NCBI GenBank assembly: GCA_029260315.1
Contig: JAJDDM010000130.1
Coordinates: 1-51,218, forward strand
DNA from: Phycisphaerales bacterium
GTDB lineage: Bacteria; Planctomycetota; Phycisphaerae; Phycisphaerales; UBA1924
Direction of reading: 5' to 3'
Length of the DNA stretch: 51,218 nucleotides
How positions within the stretch are numbered: position 1 is the stretch's first letter; every line of letters begins with the position of its first letter. Made by a program: the position numbers and the translations under genes. The notes beneath the pieces were generated by a model. It ran no database searches. It was not told the DNA's origin and saw only the letters and a list, made by a program, of their open reading frames with translations. Shown here piece after piece: positions 15,301 through 23,824 of the stretch.

Positions 15301-16710
15301 ATGGATCTCACTGCGCAGCAGCTTCACCGCGATATCGAGCTCTTGTCTCGTGTGTTTTTGGAGTCTGAGGCCGAGACGCCGATCCTGCCGCGGTTTAGTC
15401 CCGAGCAGTTGCGCGAGGAGATCGAGTTCGAGATCCCCGAGCGTGGGGTGGATCACGACGAGGTGATGCGGCGATTGATGGCGATCTTCGACAAGACGCC
15501 ACGGACGGCGACGAATCGGTTCTTCAACCAGCTCTTCGGCGGTCGTGATCCGTCTGCGACGGTGGCGGAGGTCTTGAGCGCGCTGGCGAACAACTCGATG
15601 TACACGTTCAAGGCCGCGGGTCCGCATATTTTGATTGAGCGGGAGCTTATTCGGCACATGGGGTTGAAGATGGGGTTCGACGACGCCGAGGGCGTGTTCG
15701 CGCCGGGCGGGTCGCTGTCGAACCTGACCGCGGTGTTGGTCGCGCGCGACCACGCATTGGAAGGGGCGGGCGATCGGGGGCTGGACGGCAAGACGCTTGC
15801 GCTGTACACGTCGGAGGACAGCCATTACTCGATCCCCAAGGCCGCGGCGATCGTGGGGATCGGGCGCGACAACGTGCGCTCTATCCCGGTCGATGATCTC
15901 GGGCGGATGCGGGTGGACCTGCTGCGCGAGTCGATCGAGCGGGATCTTGCGGACGGGGTGATTCCCGCGATGGTGAACGCGACGGCGGGGACGACGGTGC
16001 CCGGCGCGTTCGATCCGCTGCGGGAGATCGCGGGGGTCACGCGGGAGCACGGGGTGTGGCTGCATGTGGATGGGGCGTACGGCGGGTCGATCATTCTGAG
16101 CCCGACGCATCGCCATCTGCTCGACGGCAGCGAGCTTGCCGACTCGGTCGCGTGGGATGCGCACAAGATGATGGGGGTGCCGCTGACGTGCTCGGTGGTG
16201 CTGTTCCGCGAGCGTGGGCGGGCGGCGGCGAGTCTGTCGGAGAACGCCGAGTACTTGTTCCAGCAGGACGACGATGATCTGAATCCGGGGACGCGGAGCT
16301 TGCAGTGCGGGCGGCGCAACGACGCGGTGAAGCTGTGGGCGGCGTGGCAGCGCAACGGGGATGAGGGATATGGTGAGCGGATCGAAAACCTGTTCGCGCT
16401 GGCGCGGCGTGCGCGGGAGATCGTGGATCGCGAGCCGCGGCTGGTGCTGAGCTGCGAGTCGATGTCGGTCAATGTCTGCTTCGAGGTCGTGGGCAAGCCG
16501 TCGGACGTGATCTGCCAGCGGCTGGATGAGAGCGGGAAGCTGAAGGTCGGCTACGGCGTCGTGGGCGGGCGGCGGATCATCCGGATCGTGTTCGTGAATC
16601 CGGACCTGACGACCGATGACGTGGACCAGGCGTTCGCGGCGATTCTCGAGGGGGCGGCGGCGTTGCCGGAGGGGGACAACGCGGTGGAGGCGTGCGCGGC
16701 GGGGGTGTAA
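15301..16710 (+). CDS. Group II PLP-dependent amino acid decarboxylase
   Basis: A 469-residue pyridoxal-phosphate enzyme of the glutamate/aromatic amino acid decarboxylase fold, most like glutamate or cysteine-sulfinate decarboxylases. APGGSLSN at residues 134-141 and SHYS at 174-177 contact PLP; HVDGAYGG (Asp257) binds the pyridine nitrogen; and Lys289 in AWDAHKMMGVPL forms the Schiff base. Length is normal for the family. The start is placed at 15301, with AGG 6 bp upstream; TTG 15286 and ATG 15295 are alternatives. The substrate cannot be read from sequence, and acidic amino acids are likely. It is a single gene, convergent with purL, and the two are separated by a twin-hairpin repeat. Confidence 0.85.
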   Translation: MDLTAQQLHRDIELLSRVFLESEAETPILPRFSPEQLREEIEFEIPERGVDHDEVMRRLMAIFDKTPRTATNRFFNQLFGGRDPSATVAEVLSALANNSMYTFKAAGPHILIERELIRHMGLKMGFDDAEGVFAPGGSLSNLTAVLVARDHALEGAGDRGLDGKTLALYTSEDSHYSIPKAAAIVGIGRDNVRSIPVDDLGRMRVDLLRESIERDLADGVIPAMVNATAGTTVPGAFDPLREIAGVTREHGVWLHVDGAYGGSIILSPTHRHLLDGSELADSVAWDAHKMMGVPLTCSVVLFRERGRAAASLSENAEYLFQQDDDDLNPGTRSLQCGRRNDAVKLWAAWQRNGDEGYGERIENLFALARRAREIVDREPRLVLSCESMSVNVCFEVVGKPSDVICQRLDESGKLKVGYGVVGGRRIIRIVFVNPDLTTDDVDQAFAAILEGAAALPEGDNAVEACAAGV

Positions 16711-16724
16711 GAGCACCGCGAGCA

Positions 16725-16815
16725 TCGTGCCACCGACCATGGCTTTGCATGGTTGGTGCTCCTTGCCATGAACACGCTACAGCACCAACCGCTCAGAGCA
16801 GCGGTTGGTGGCACG
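16725..16815. repeat. 91-bp twin-hairpin element with terminal inverted repeats
   Basis: CGTGCCACC (16725-16733) and GGTGGCACG (16807-16815) are perfect 9-bp inverted ends. Inside are two hairpins: CACCGACCATG (16731-16741) with CATGGTTGGTG (16748-16758), and CACCAACCGCT (16783-16793) with AGCGGTTGGTG (16800-16810). The two hairpins are related to each other. It lies between convergent genes, where it may also act as a bidirectional terminator. Its architecture matches the element at 17703-17798. Confidence 0.7.
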
Positions 16816-16817
16816 GG

Positions 16818-19800
16818 TCACCAATCGAGCGGTGAGCGCCAGGCCTCGGCGAGGTCTTCGACTTCGATCTCCGTTGCGCTGGCGTCACGTCCGATGATGA
16901 GGACGTCGTCGGCGATGATCTCGCCGATGCAGGTCCACTCGGCGTCGGCGGCGATGACTGCCTGGAATGCCGCCCACGGATCCTGGTCGGTGTCGGTGTC
17001 GATCGCGACTTCGAGGAGGTAGGTCGAGGAGCACTCGCTGAAGCGCATCGCCTCGGACCAGATCGTCGCGGGGTCGCTGATGTGCGCGCCGAGGGGGTGC
17101 TCGTCGGAGCTGCCGGCGATGAGCATCTCGCTGAGGGCGACGAGCAGGCCGCCGTCGGAGATGTCGTGGACGCTGAGGGCGAGGCCCTCGCGGATGAGCT
17201 TGGCGACGGCCTTGGCGGCGAGCGGGCCGCGCTGGAGATCCACCGGGGGATGGCCGGCATCGGCGTCGTCGGGGATGCCGAAGAGCTGGGCGTAGATCGA
17301 AGCGCCGAGGCGGTCATCCGGCGTGCCGACGACGACGAGCTTGGAGCCGGGGCGTTTGGCGTCCATCGTGACGCACTTGTTGACGTCGGGGACGATTCCG
17401 ACGCCGGAGATGAGCAGGGTGTAGGGGATTTCAATTGTGCGTGGTGGCTTGCCGTCGGTGGCGGGGATCGTGAGCTGGTTGTTGAGCGAGTCCTTGCCGG
17501 AGATGAAGGGGGTGCGGTAGGCCTTCGCGCCGTCGTAGCACCCGATGCAGGCGCGGACGAGGGCGCCCATGTGCTCGGGCTTGTTGCAGCTCGGCCAGCA
17601 GAAGTTGTCGAGGATGGCGATGCGCGCAGGGTCCGCGCCGACGCAGACGAGGTTGCGGACGCACTCGTCGATGGCGGCGAGGGCCATCTGATAGGGGTCG
17701 GTGTAGATCGGTTCTCCGAACCGATGTGTCGTGATCGCGATCGGGGAAGCCGGCGCTGGGTGGCATTCGAAGAACATCGGCTCGGAGAGCCGATCTACCC
17801 GGCGATCCACGCCGAGGCCGTTGGCGATGGCCAGGCCCCGGCCAGAGCCGGGAACGGGCTCGATGACCGAGGCGTCGGCGGGGCCGCGACCGAGCGGGCC
17901 GACGAGGGGTTTGAGGATGGCGTTGCCCTGCACCTCGTGGTCGTACTGGCGGATGATCCAGTGCTTGCTGGCGATGGAGGGGTGAGCGAGGAGGATGAGC
18001 AGGGCGTCGCGGAGGGCTGGGGTCTGGGGTTTGGGGCCTCCAACGTGGCCTTCGCTCGAAGACTCGCTCAGACCACGGCACCCGTTCCACGTCGCCTCGC
18101 GGGTGGGCATGGGGATGCCCTCGTGGAGGAGAGTCATGGGCATACGCCCGACCTCGATGTCGTGGTCATAGAGGATGAGTTCCTGGTTGGGGGTGCCGAA
18201 GTGGCCGAGGACGGCGAGCTCGACGTGCTCTTCGTCGCAGATCTCCTGGAGGGCGGGGAGATTCGCTTCTGGCACGGCGAGAACCATGCGCTCCTGGGCC
18301 TCGGAGATCCAGATCTCGGTGCTGGTGAGCCCGGCGTATTTCAGGGGGGCGCGATCGAGGTGGACCTCCGCGCCGAGCTTCTCGCCCATCTCGCCGACAG
18401 CGCTGGAGAAACCGCCGGCGCCGCAGTCGGTGATGGCGGAGAAAAGGGGCGTGGTATCGGCGTCTCGCGCTCGCAGGATCGCATCCAGCACGCGTTTTTC
18501 TTCGATGGCGTTGCCGATCTGGACGGCGTGGGAGAACTCGTCGGCGTGGGTGTCGGTGAGTTCGGCGCTGGAGAACGTTGCGCCGTGGATGCCGTCGCGG
18601 CCGGTGCGTCCGCCAAGGGCGACGATGAGATCGCCGGACTGCGGATCGCCGGCGACGCGATCGCGGGGCATGACGCCGACGCAACCGGCGAAGACCAGGG
18701 GGTTGCCGACGTAGCGGTTGTCGAACTCGACGGCGCCGTTGAGGGTGGGGATGCCCATGCGGTTGCCGTAGTCGCGGACGCCGGCGACGACGTTGGTGAG
18801 GATGCGGCGTGGGTGGAGGCAGCCCGGGGGAAGAGGATTCACCGCGGAGGGCGCGGAGGGGGAAGAACGGGCTTGCTGCGTCGGCTTCGCCGACGGAGTT
18901 GAACCAGTTGCGTTCTTGCTTTTCTCTGTGTCCTCTGTGCCCTCTGTGGTGAATCCCTCCGGATAGGCGACGCAGAAGACGTCCGTGTTGGCGATGGGCT
19001 TGGCGGCAAGGCCGGTGCCGATGATGTCGCGGATGCAGCCTCCGATGCCGGTGGCGGCGCCGCCGTAGGGTTCGAGGGCCGAGGGGTGGTTGTGGGTTTC
19101 GACCTTGACGCATATGGCGGTGTCGTCGTCGAAGGCGATGACGCCGGCGTTGTCGACGAAGACGCTGAGGGTCCAGTCGAGGCCGTCGGCGATGAGCTCG
19201 TGGGTAGCGGCGGCGACGGTGCTCTTGAGGAGGTTGTCGATGAGGATGGTGCCGTCGTCTTGCACGGTGACGCCGGGCCTCTCTGCCCAGTCAATGTCAT
19301 TGTGGTTCGGGGAGGAGCCCAGGCTTGCGCCAGGGCCTCTATAGGAAACAGTGCTCTTGAGGGTTTTGTGGACGCAGTGCTCGGACCAGGTCTGGGCGAG
19401 GGTCTCGAGCTCGATCTCGCGGGGCTCGCGCCCGAGGCGGCGATACTCGGTCTGGATGGCGCGCATCTCGTCGAGGCTGAGGAAGAGGTGGGCCTCGCGG
19501 CTGAGCTTTGTCAGGGCGTCGTCGTCGAGGCTTGTGAGAGGGATCTCGCGGACCTCGGCTTGACGCTCGTGGCCCTTGGGTAGCTCGTCGGGCCAGTGGG
19601 CGCCCTCGTGGATCGCGTGGACGACGGTGTTGGCGAGCAGGCGCTCGGCGAGCGAGCGAGCGCCGGCAGGGTCGATCCCCTCGAGCTCGTAGCGCCAGGC
19701 GGTCGAGACCTGGCAGGGGACGGCGACGAGTGTTTCGATGGCGCTCGCGACGGATTGCGCGGCGGGGTCCATGACGCCGGGGAGCGGGTGGACCTCGATG

Positions 19801-20081
19801 ACGACGCTTGAGTCGGGGCCCGCGTCCGGGCTCGCGCCGATGAGCGAGCTCTCGAGGACGGCGTCGGTGAGCAGGTCCCTGCGGATGCGCTCGATCTGGG
19901 ACTCGTTCAACTTTCCTTCGAGGAGGTAGACGCGCGCGACGCGCGCCCCGGCGAGCTCGACGCCGATCGCGCGGGCGTCCTGAAGAAGGCGGCGGGCGCG
20001 GGCGTCGGCGGCGGCGAGGTTGCGGTGGACCTCGATGCGGACGACGGATCCGTGGGCGGGACGGGAGGCGGTCGCGGTCAT
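16818..20081 (-). CDS. purL: Phosphoribosylformylglycinamidine synthase, PurS-PurL fusion
   Basis: A 1087-residue enzyme of purine synthesis that converts FGAR to FGAM, using ATP and ammonia supplied by a separate PurQ. The N-terminus (residues about 13-155) contains two PurS-like alpha/beta units (RIEVHRN... and VVIEVHPLPG...). The PurL core then follows with TWSEHCVHKT, ETHNHPSALEPYGGAATGIGG, GGRTGRDGIHGATFSS and DCGAGGFSSAVGEM, all canonical. No glutaminase domain is present. Two stretches do not belong to the fold: residues 376-416 and residues 762-793. Both coincide with inverted-repeat DNA elements, yet the frame is kept. The start at 20081 follows the first PurS strand. It is divergent from rnhA, with 78 bp between them. 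Confidence 0.94.
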   Translation of the reverse strand: MTATASRPAHGSVVRIEVHRNLAAADARARRLLQDARAIGVELAGARVARVYLLEGKLNESQIERIRRDLLTDAVLESSLIGASPDAGPDSSVVIEVHPLPGVMDPAAQSVASAIETLVAVPCQVSTAWRYELEGIDPAGARSLAERLLANTVVHAIHEGAHWPDELPKGHERQAEVREIPLTSLDDDALTKLSREAHLFLSLDEMRAIQTEYRRLGREPREIELETLAQTWSEHCVHKTLKSTVSYRGPGASLGSSPNHNDIDWAERPGVTVQDDGTILIDNLLKSTVAAATHELIADGLDWTLSVFVDNAGVIAFDDDTAICVKVETHNHPSALEPYGGAATGIGGCIRDIIGTGLAAKPIANTDVFCVAYPEGFTTEGTEDTEKSKNATGSTPSAKPTQQARSSPSAPSAVNPLPPGCLHPRRILTNVVAGVRDYGNRMGIPTLNGAVEFDNRYVGNPLVFAGCVGVMPRDRVAGDPQSGDLIVALGGRTGRDGIHGATFSSAELTDTHADEFSHAVQIGNAIEEKRVLDAILRARDADTTPLFSAITDCGAGGFSSAVGEMGEKLGAEVHLDRAPLKYAGLTSTEIWISEAQERMVLAVPEANLPALQEICDEEHVELAVLGHFGTPNQELILYDHDIEVGRMPMTLLHEGIPMPTREATWNGCRGLSESSSEGHVGGPKPQTPALRDALLILLAHPSIASKHWIIRQYDHEVQGNAILKPLVGPLGRGPADASVIEPVPGSGRGLAIANGLGVDRRVDRLSEPMFFECHPAPASPIAITTHRFGEPIYTDPYQMALAAIDECVRNLVCVGADPARIAILDNFCWPSCNKPEHMGALVRACIGCYDGAKAYRTPFISGKDSLNNQLTIPATDGKPPRTIEIPYTLLISGVGIVPDVNKCVTMDAKRPGSKLVVVGTPDDRLGASIYAQLFGIPDDADAGHPPVDLQRGPLAAKAVAKLIREGLALSVHDISDGGLLVALSEMLIAGSSDEHPLGAHISDPATIWSEAMRFSECSSTYLLEVAIDTDTDQDPWAAFQAVIAADAEWTCIGEIIADDVLIIGRDASATEIEVEDLAEAWRSPLDW
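17703..17798. repeat. 96-bp twin-hairpin element in frame inside purL
   Basis: The 24-bp ends, 17703-17726 and 17775-17798, are inverted copies of each other (22 of 24 match). Each end is also a hairpin: ATCGGTTC/GAACCGAT and ATCGGCTC/GAGCCGAT. The element is exactly 32 codons and codon-aligned on the minus strand, encoding VDRLSEPM...HRFGEPIY at residues 762-793 of PurL. It lies immediately before the conserved DPYxMA segment, where PurL homologues normally have only a short loop. Confidence 0.75.
18835..18956. repeat. 122-bp inverted-repeat element in frame inside purL
   Basis: GGATTCACC (18835-18843) and GGTGAATCC (18948-18956) are perfect 9-bp terminal inverted repeats. They are followed inward by CACAGAG/CGCGGAG-type short tandem units on both sides. 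It encodes about 41 extra residues (FTTEGTEDTEKSKN...) between PurL NTDVFCV and GCLHPRR, segments that are separated by only a short loop in typical PurL. A small central palindrome (GTCGGCGAAGCCGAC) is present. Confidence 0.7.
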
Positions 20082-20159
20082 GGGCGATGGTACGCGCGTG
20101 GCGGATGAGGCCCCGGCGATCGCACGCCCTCGCATGTGCGAAGATCTACAGTGCGGCCC

Positions 20160-20609
20160 ATGGACGACAAGCCCATCGTGTCCCTGTTCACCGACGGCGC
20201 CTGCTCGGGCAATCCCGGGCCCGGGGGCTGGGCGTTCATCCTGCGGCACCCGGCGTCGGCGTCGGAGATCGAGGACAACGGCGGCGAGCGGCAGACGACT
20301 AATAACCGGATGGAGCTGACGGCTGCCATAAGAGGTCTGGAGCGGCTGACGCGCCCCAGCGTCGTGGACCTGTACTCGGACTCGCAGTATGTGCTCAACG
20401 GGCTGCGCGAATGGATGGCCTCGTGGAAGCGCCGGGGGTGGAAGACCGCCGCGAAGAAGCCGGTGAAGAACGAGGATCTGTGGCGTCGGCTCGATGAGCT
20501 GATAGCGGGGCACGAGATCCGGTTCCACTGGGTCGAGGGGCACGCGGGGCATCCTGAGAACGAGCGTTGCGACGCGATGGCGGTCGCGGCGCGGGATGCG
20601 CACCGCTGA
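20160..20609 (+). CDS. rnhA: Ribonuclease HI
   Basis: A 149-residue RNase H that cuts the RNA strand of RNA-DNA hybrids. The catalytic acids are Asp12 ([14 protein letters not shown]), Glu52 ([10 protein letters not shown]), Asp74 (YSDSQYV) and Asp138 (NERCDAMA), with His128 in EGHAGH. The W-K-R-R-G-W-K basic loop is present, as in type 1 enzymes of the E. coli type. The start is the ATG at 20160; the longer frame adds eight unlikely residues. It is divergent from purL and 175 bp ahead of pilT. Confidence 0.95.
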   Translation: MDDKPIVSLFTDGACSGNPGPGGWAFILRHPASASEIEDNGGERQTTNNRMELTAAIRGLERLTRPSVVDLYSDSQYVLNGLREWMASWKRRGWKTAAKKPVKNEDLWRRLDELIAGHEIRFHWVEGHAGHPENERCDAMAVAARDAHR

Positions 20610-20784
20610 GTTCTCGGGCCCGAACCGGCGGGCCCGGGTGCGCCGGCTGGTGGGGCTGGTGGGTCTGGGACAGACGCGCGGGCTCGCGCCCTTTGGCGAT
20701 GTTTGCTGGGTATGGCGAGGTCTCGACGGCGTGCCGATGTCTCGGCGTCGCAAACTTGCGCGAACCAGACCGAAGGAGCGAGCC

Positions 20785-21840
20785 GTGAACCTGACCGACA
20801 TTCTGCATGCCGCCTATGAGGCCGACGCATCGGATGTGCATCTGATCGCGGGGCACCCGCCCTACATGCGCGTGCACCAGGTGATGTCGCCGATGGAGTA
20901 CCCGTGCATCACGGCGGACGAGGCGCAGGAGATGTTCGAGGAGATGGCGCCCGAGCCGGCGCGCCGGACGTTCGAGTCGCACTGTGACGCGGACTTTTCC
21001 TACCAGGTCGAGGACCTCGCACGGTATCGCGTCAACGCCCACCTGCAGAAGGGGGCGATCGGCTTGGCGCTGCGAGTTATCAAGACCACGGTGCCGCCGC
21101 TGGACGTGCTGAGTTTGCCGGAGGTGATCTCGCGCCTGACGTACCTGCCGCGCGGGCTGGTGCTGGTGACCGGGGACACGGGCTCTGGCAAGTCGACGTC
21201 GCTGGCGGCGATGATCCAGGCGATGAACGAGCGGTACGCCAAGCACATCATCACGCTGGAGGATCCGGTCGAGTATGTGTTCCAGTCCGAGCAGTGCCTG
21301 ATCGAGCAGCGCGAGCTGGGCCAGGACCTGCCGACGTTCGCGTCGGGCCTCAAGCACGCGCTGCGTCAGGACCCCGACATCATCCTGGTGGGCGAGATGC
21401 GTGACCTGGAGACGACGAGCCTGGCGATCAGCGCCGCCGAGACCGGCCACCTGGTGCTCTCGACGCTGCACACGATCAACGCGTCGCAGACGGTGGAGCG
21501 CATCGTGGACATGTACCCGGCGTCGCAGCAGAACCAGATCCGCTCGATGCTCGCGGGGACGCTGCAGGCGGTGGTGAGCCAGACGCTGTTCAGCCGGACG
21601 GATCGCCCGGGCATGGTGCCGGCGGTGGAGACGCTGCTGTGTACGAGCGCGGTGCGGAACCTGATCCGCGAGAACCGGACGTTCGAGATTCCGAACATCA
21701 TCGAGACCAATCGTGCGATCGGGATGCAGAGCCTGGACACGTCCATCGCCGAGCTGTACTTCAACGGCCTGATCTCCAAGGAAGACGCGATCGCGCAGTC
21801 GGTATATCCCGACAAGCTCGAGCGTCAGCTCGCGGCGTGA
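20785..21840 (+). CDS. pilT: Type IV pilus retraction ATPase PilT
   Basis: A 351-residue hexameric secretion ATPase. The N-terminal domain (LTDILHAAYEADASDVHLIAG) is typical of PilT; Walker A is GDTGSGKS at residues 130-137, the Asp box and Walker B region follow (DPDIILVGEMRDLET), and the PilT-specific C-terminal AVRNLIREN motif is intact. The start is a GTG at 20785 with AAGGAG 6 bp before it. It opens a five-gene plus-strand pilus-like operon. No pilB extension ATPase is in the window, so extension must be encoded elsewhere, or this ATPase may serve a pseudopilus. Confidence 0.93.
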   Translation: MNLTDILHAAYEADASDVHLIAGHPPYMRVHQVMSPMEYPCITADEAQEMFEEMAPEPARRTFESHCDADFSYQVEDLARYRVNAHLQKGAIGLALRVIKTTVPPLDVLSLPEVISRLTYLPRGLVLVTGDTGSGKSTSLAAMIQAMNERYAKHIITLEDPVEYVFQSEQCLIEQRELGQDLPTFASGLKHALRQDPDIILVGEMRDLETTSLAISAAETGHLVLSTLHTINASQTVERIVDMYPASQQNQIRSMLAGTLQAVVSQTLFSRTDRPGMVPAVETLLCTSAVRNLIRENRTFEIPNIIETNRAIGMQSLDTSIAELYFNGLISKEDAIAQSVYPDKLERQLAA

Positions 21841-21897
21841 GGCGGGGGATGGACGCAGAGGGCTGAGCGCACGGGCTGAACGCACGAGGAAGTGGCA

Positions 21898-23121
21898 ATG
21901 CCGAACTATCGCTATCAGGTCAAGAACTCGAGCGGGCAGGTGCAGGCGGGGACGATGAGCGCCGACAGCGCCGCGACCGCCGCGGCGATCCTGCGCAATC
22001 AGGGCGTCAAGGTCGTCAGCCTCTCGCCGCACAAGGACACGGGGGGCACGAGCCTCTTGGGAAGCCTTGGGAGCCTGGGCGCGTCCAAGCCCAATCAGAA
22101 GCATGTGCTGGACTTCACGACCCAGCTCAGCGTGATGATCCGCGCGGGCATCAACCTGCGCTCGGCGCTGGATGGGATCGCCGACCAGACGACGCATGTG
22201 GGGTTCAAGAAGGTCCTGCACCAGATCAAGGACGACGTGGAGGGGGGCAAGCAGTTCTCCGAGGCGATCGGGCGGCATCCGAAGCTGTTCGGGCCGCTGT
22301 ACTTCAACATGGTGCAGGCGGCGGAGATGGCCGGCTCGTTCGCCGACGCGCTGGACCGGATCGCGGGATACATCGGCCAGCAGATGGAGACGCGCAAGAT
22401 GGTGGTGGGCGCGTCGATCTACCCGGCGATCATCGGGCTCCTGGCGATCGGCGTGACGGTGTTCCTGCTGACGTTCGTGCTGCCGAAGTTCTACAGCATC
22501 TTCGAGGGCAAGGAGGACGTGCTGCCTTGGGCGACGGTCTTCCTGATGGGGGTCTCGAAGCTGGTCGTGGACCAGTGGCCCGTGCTGCTGGGCGGGGTGG
22601 GCGTGGTGGTTATCACGCTGTATCTGTTTTTGAAGACCGAGGTGGGCGGGTTCTGGCTGGACAAGGCCAAGCTGAGCGTGCCGGTCGTCAAGACGATGTT
22701 CCGCTCGCTGTACATCGCCCGGAGCCTGCAGACGATGGGCCAGCTGATCAACGCGGGCGTGCCGATGCTGGACACGCTGGCGATCACCGGGGAAATCTCC
22801 GGCAACCGCCTGTTCAAGCGTGTGTGGCAGGGCGTGTACGCGGCGGTGAAGCAGGGCAAGAAGATCGCCCATCCGCTGATGCAGGACAAGATGCTGCCCA
22901 AGAGCGTGTGCCAGATGATCGCCGCGGGCGAGGAGTCCGGCAAGCTGGGCGAGGTGCTGGACCAGATCGCGGTGTTCTATCACAAGCAGCTCAAGGACCA
23001 CATCAAGGCGGTTACCGGTCTGATCGAGCCCGTCATGATCGTCATCATGGGCTCAATCGTCGGGTTCATCGCGATGGCGGTCATCCTCCCGATCTTCAAG
23101 ATGAGCCAGCTCGTCGGGTGA
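21898..23121 (+). CDS. pilC: Type IV pilus/type II secretion inner-membrane protein (PilC/GspF)
   Basis: A 407-residue platform protein. It begins with the usual MPNYRYQVKNSSGQVQAGTM leader domain and then has two GspF repeats (about residues 75-195 and 275-400), each ending in hydrophobic helices (IIGLLAIGVTVFLLTFVLP and VMIVIMGSIVGFIAMAVILP). GEESGKLGEVLDQIA is a typical signature. The ATG at 21898 is used, with GAGGAA upstream; the GTG at 21892 is an alternative. It follows pilT by 57 bp, and the prepilin-like genes come next. Confidence 0.93.
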   Translation: MPNYRYQVKNSSGQVQAGTMSADSAATAAAILRNQGVKVVSLSPHKDTGGTSLLGSLGSLGASKPNQKHVLDFTTQLSVMIRAGINLRSALDGIADQTTHVGFKKVLHQIKDDVEGGKQFSEAIGRHPKLFGPLYFNMVQAAEMAGSFADALDRIAGYIGQQMETRKMVVGASIYPAIIGLLAIGVTVFLLTFVLPKFYSIFEGKEDVLPWATVFLMGVSKLVVDQWPVLLGGVGVVVITLYLFLKTEVGGFWLDKAKLSVPVVKTMFRSLYIARSLQTMGQLINAGVPMLDTLAITGEISGNRLFKRVWQGVYAAVKQGKKIAHPLMQDKMLPKSVCQMIAAGEESGKLGEVLDQIAVFYHKQLKDHIKAVTGLIEPVMIVIMGSIVGFIAMAVILPIFKMSQLVG

Positions 23122-23150
23122 ATCGGAGACTCGAAGATGGAGGACAACCC

Positions 23151-23792
23151 ATGCGCCCAGTTCGCGCAACAACATCCCGCGGCTTCACCCTGATCGAGAC
23201 CGCGCTGGCGGTGGTGATTATCGGGGTCGGCGTGATCGCCATGGTCGACGCCCAGCGGGCGTTCATGCAGTCCAACGCGTGGTCGAACCACGCGGCGACG
23301 GCGACGTACCTGGCCAACGAGATCCGCGAGATGTCGCGCCGATACCCGAGGCACGACCCGGTGACGGGGCTCTACCTCGAAGGTCCCGACCTGCGGGGCT
23401 GGGGCCCGGAGATCGGCGAGGTCGTCGTGACGGACTTCGACGACCTGGACGACTTCGATACGACGGTGTTCGGCGCGGGCGGGGGCGACGGGCCGATCAA
23501 CGCCGTCGGCGAGGTGATCTACGAGATCGACCAGTACGGCGATATCCGCCTGGACGACGACGGCGTGCCGATCCCGCTCATCGGATGGTCACAGACGATC
23601 TTCGTCGAGAAGGTGAACCCGTTCGATCTCGCGGACGTGCTCGACGACGCGTACTTCGACCCGCCGGCGGGCACCTTCGAGGGGCGGGCCGTCGATCAGT
23701 TCCCGCTGCGCGTCACGGTTGTTGTGAGTTACGAGGATCCAGCGACGCTGGACGTGGAGGAGGTCACGCAAGTGACCTGGATCGTGCCGTGA
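23151..23792 (+). CDS. Prepilin-like protein with GFTLIE cleavage motif
   Basis: A 213-residue protein with a type III signal peptide: a basic leader (MRPVRATTSRG) followed by FTLIETALAVVIIGVGVIAMV. The prepilin peptidase would cut between Gly and Phe, and Glu5 of the mature chain is present. The remainder is acidic, with an Asp-rich stretch (DFDDLDDFDTTVFGAGGGDG) and a C-terminal beta-rich segment. The size suits a minor pseudopilin such as the GspI/PilV type. GGAGG lies about 8 bp before the ATG. It sits between pilC and the large pilin-like gene. Confidence 0.8.
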   Translation: MRPVRATTSRGFTLIETALAVVIIGVGVIAMVDAQRAFMQSNAWSNHAATATYLANEIREMSRRYPRHDPVTGLYLEGPDLRGWGPEIGEVVVTDFDDLDDFDTTVFGAGGGDGPINAVGEVIYEIDQYGDIRLDDDGVPIPLIGWSQTIFVEKVNPFDLADVLDDAYFDPPAGTFEGRAVDQFPLRVTVVVSYEDPATLDVEEVTQVTWIVP

Positions 23793-23824
23793 GAATCCGA
23801 CGAGCGCACAACGCGGAGGTCGTC

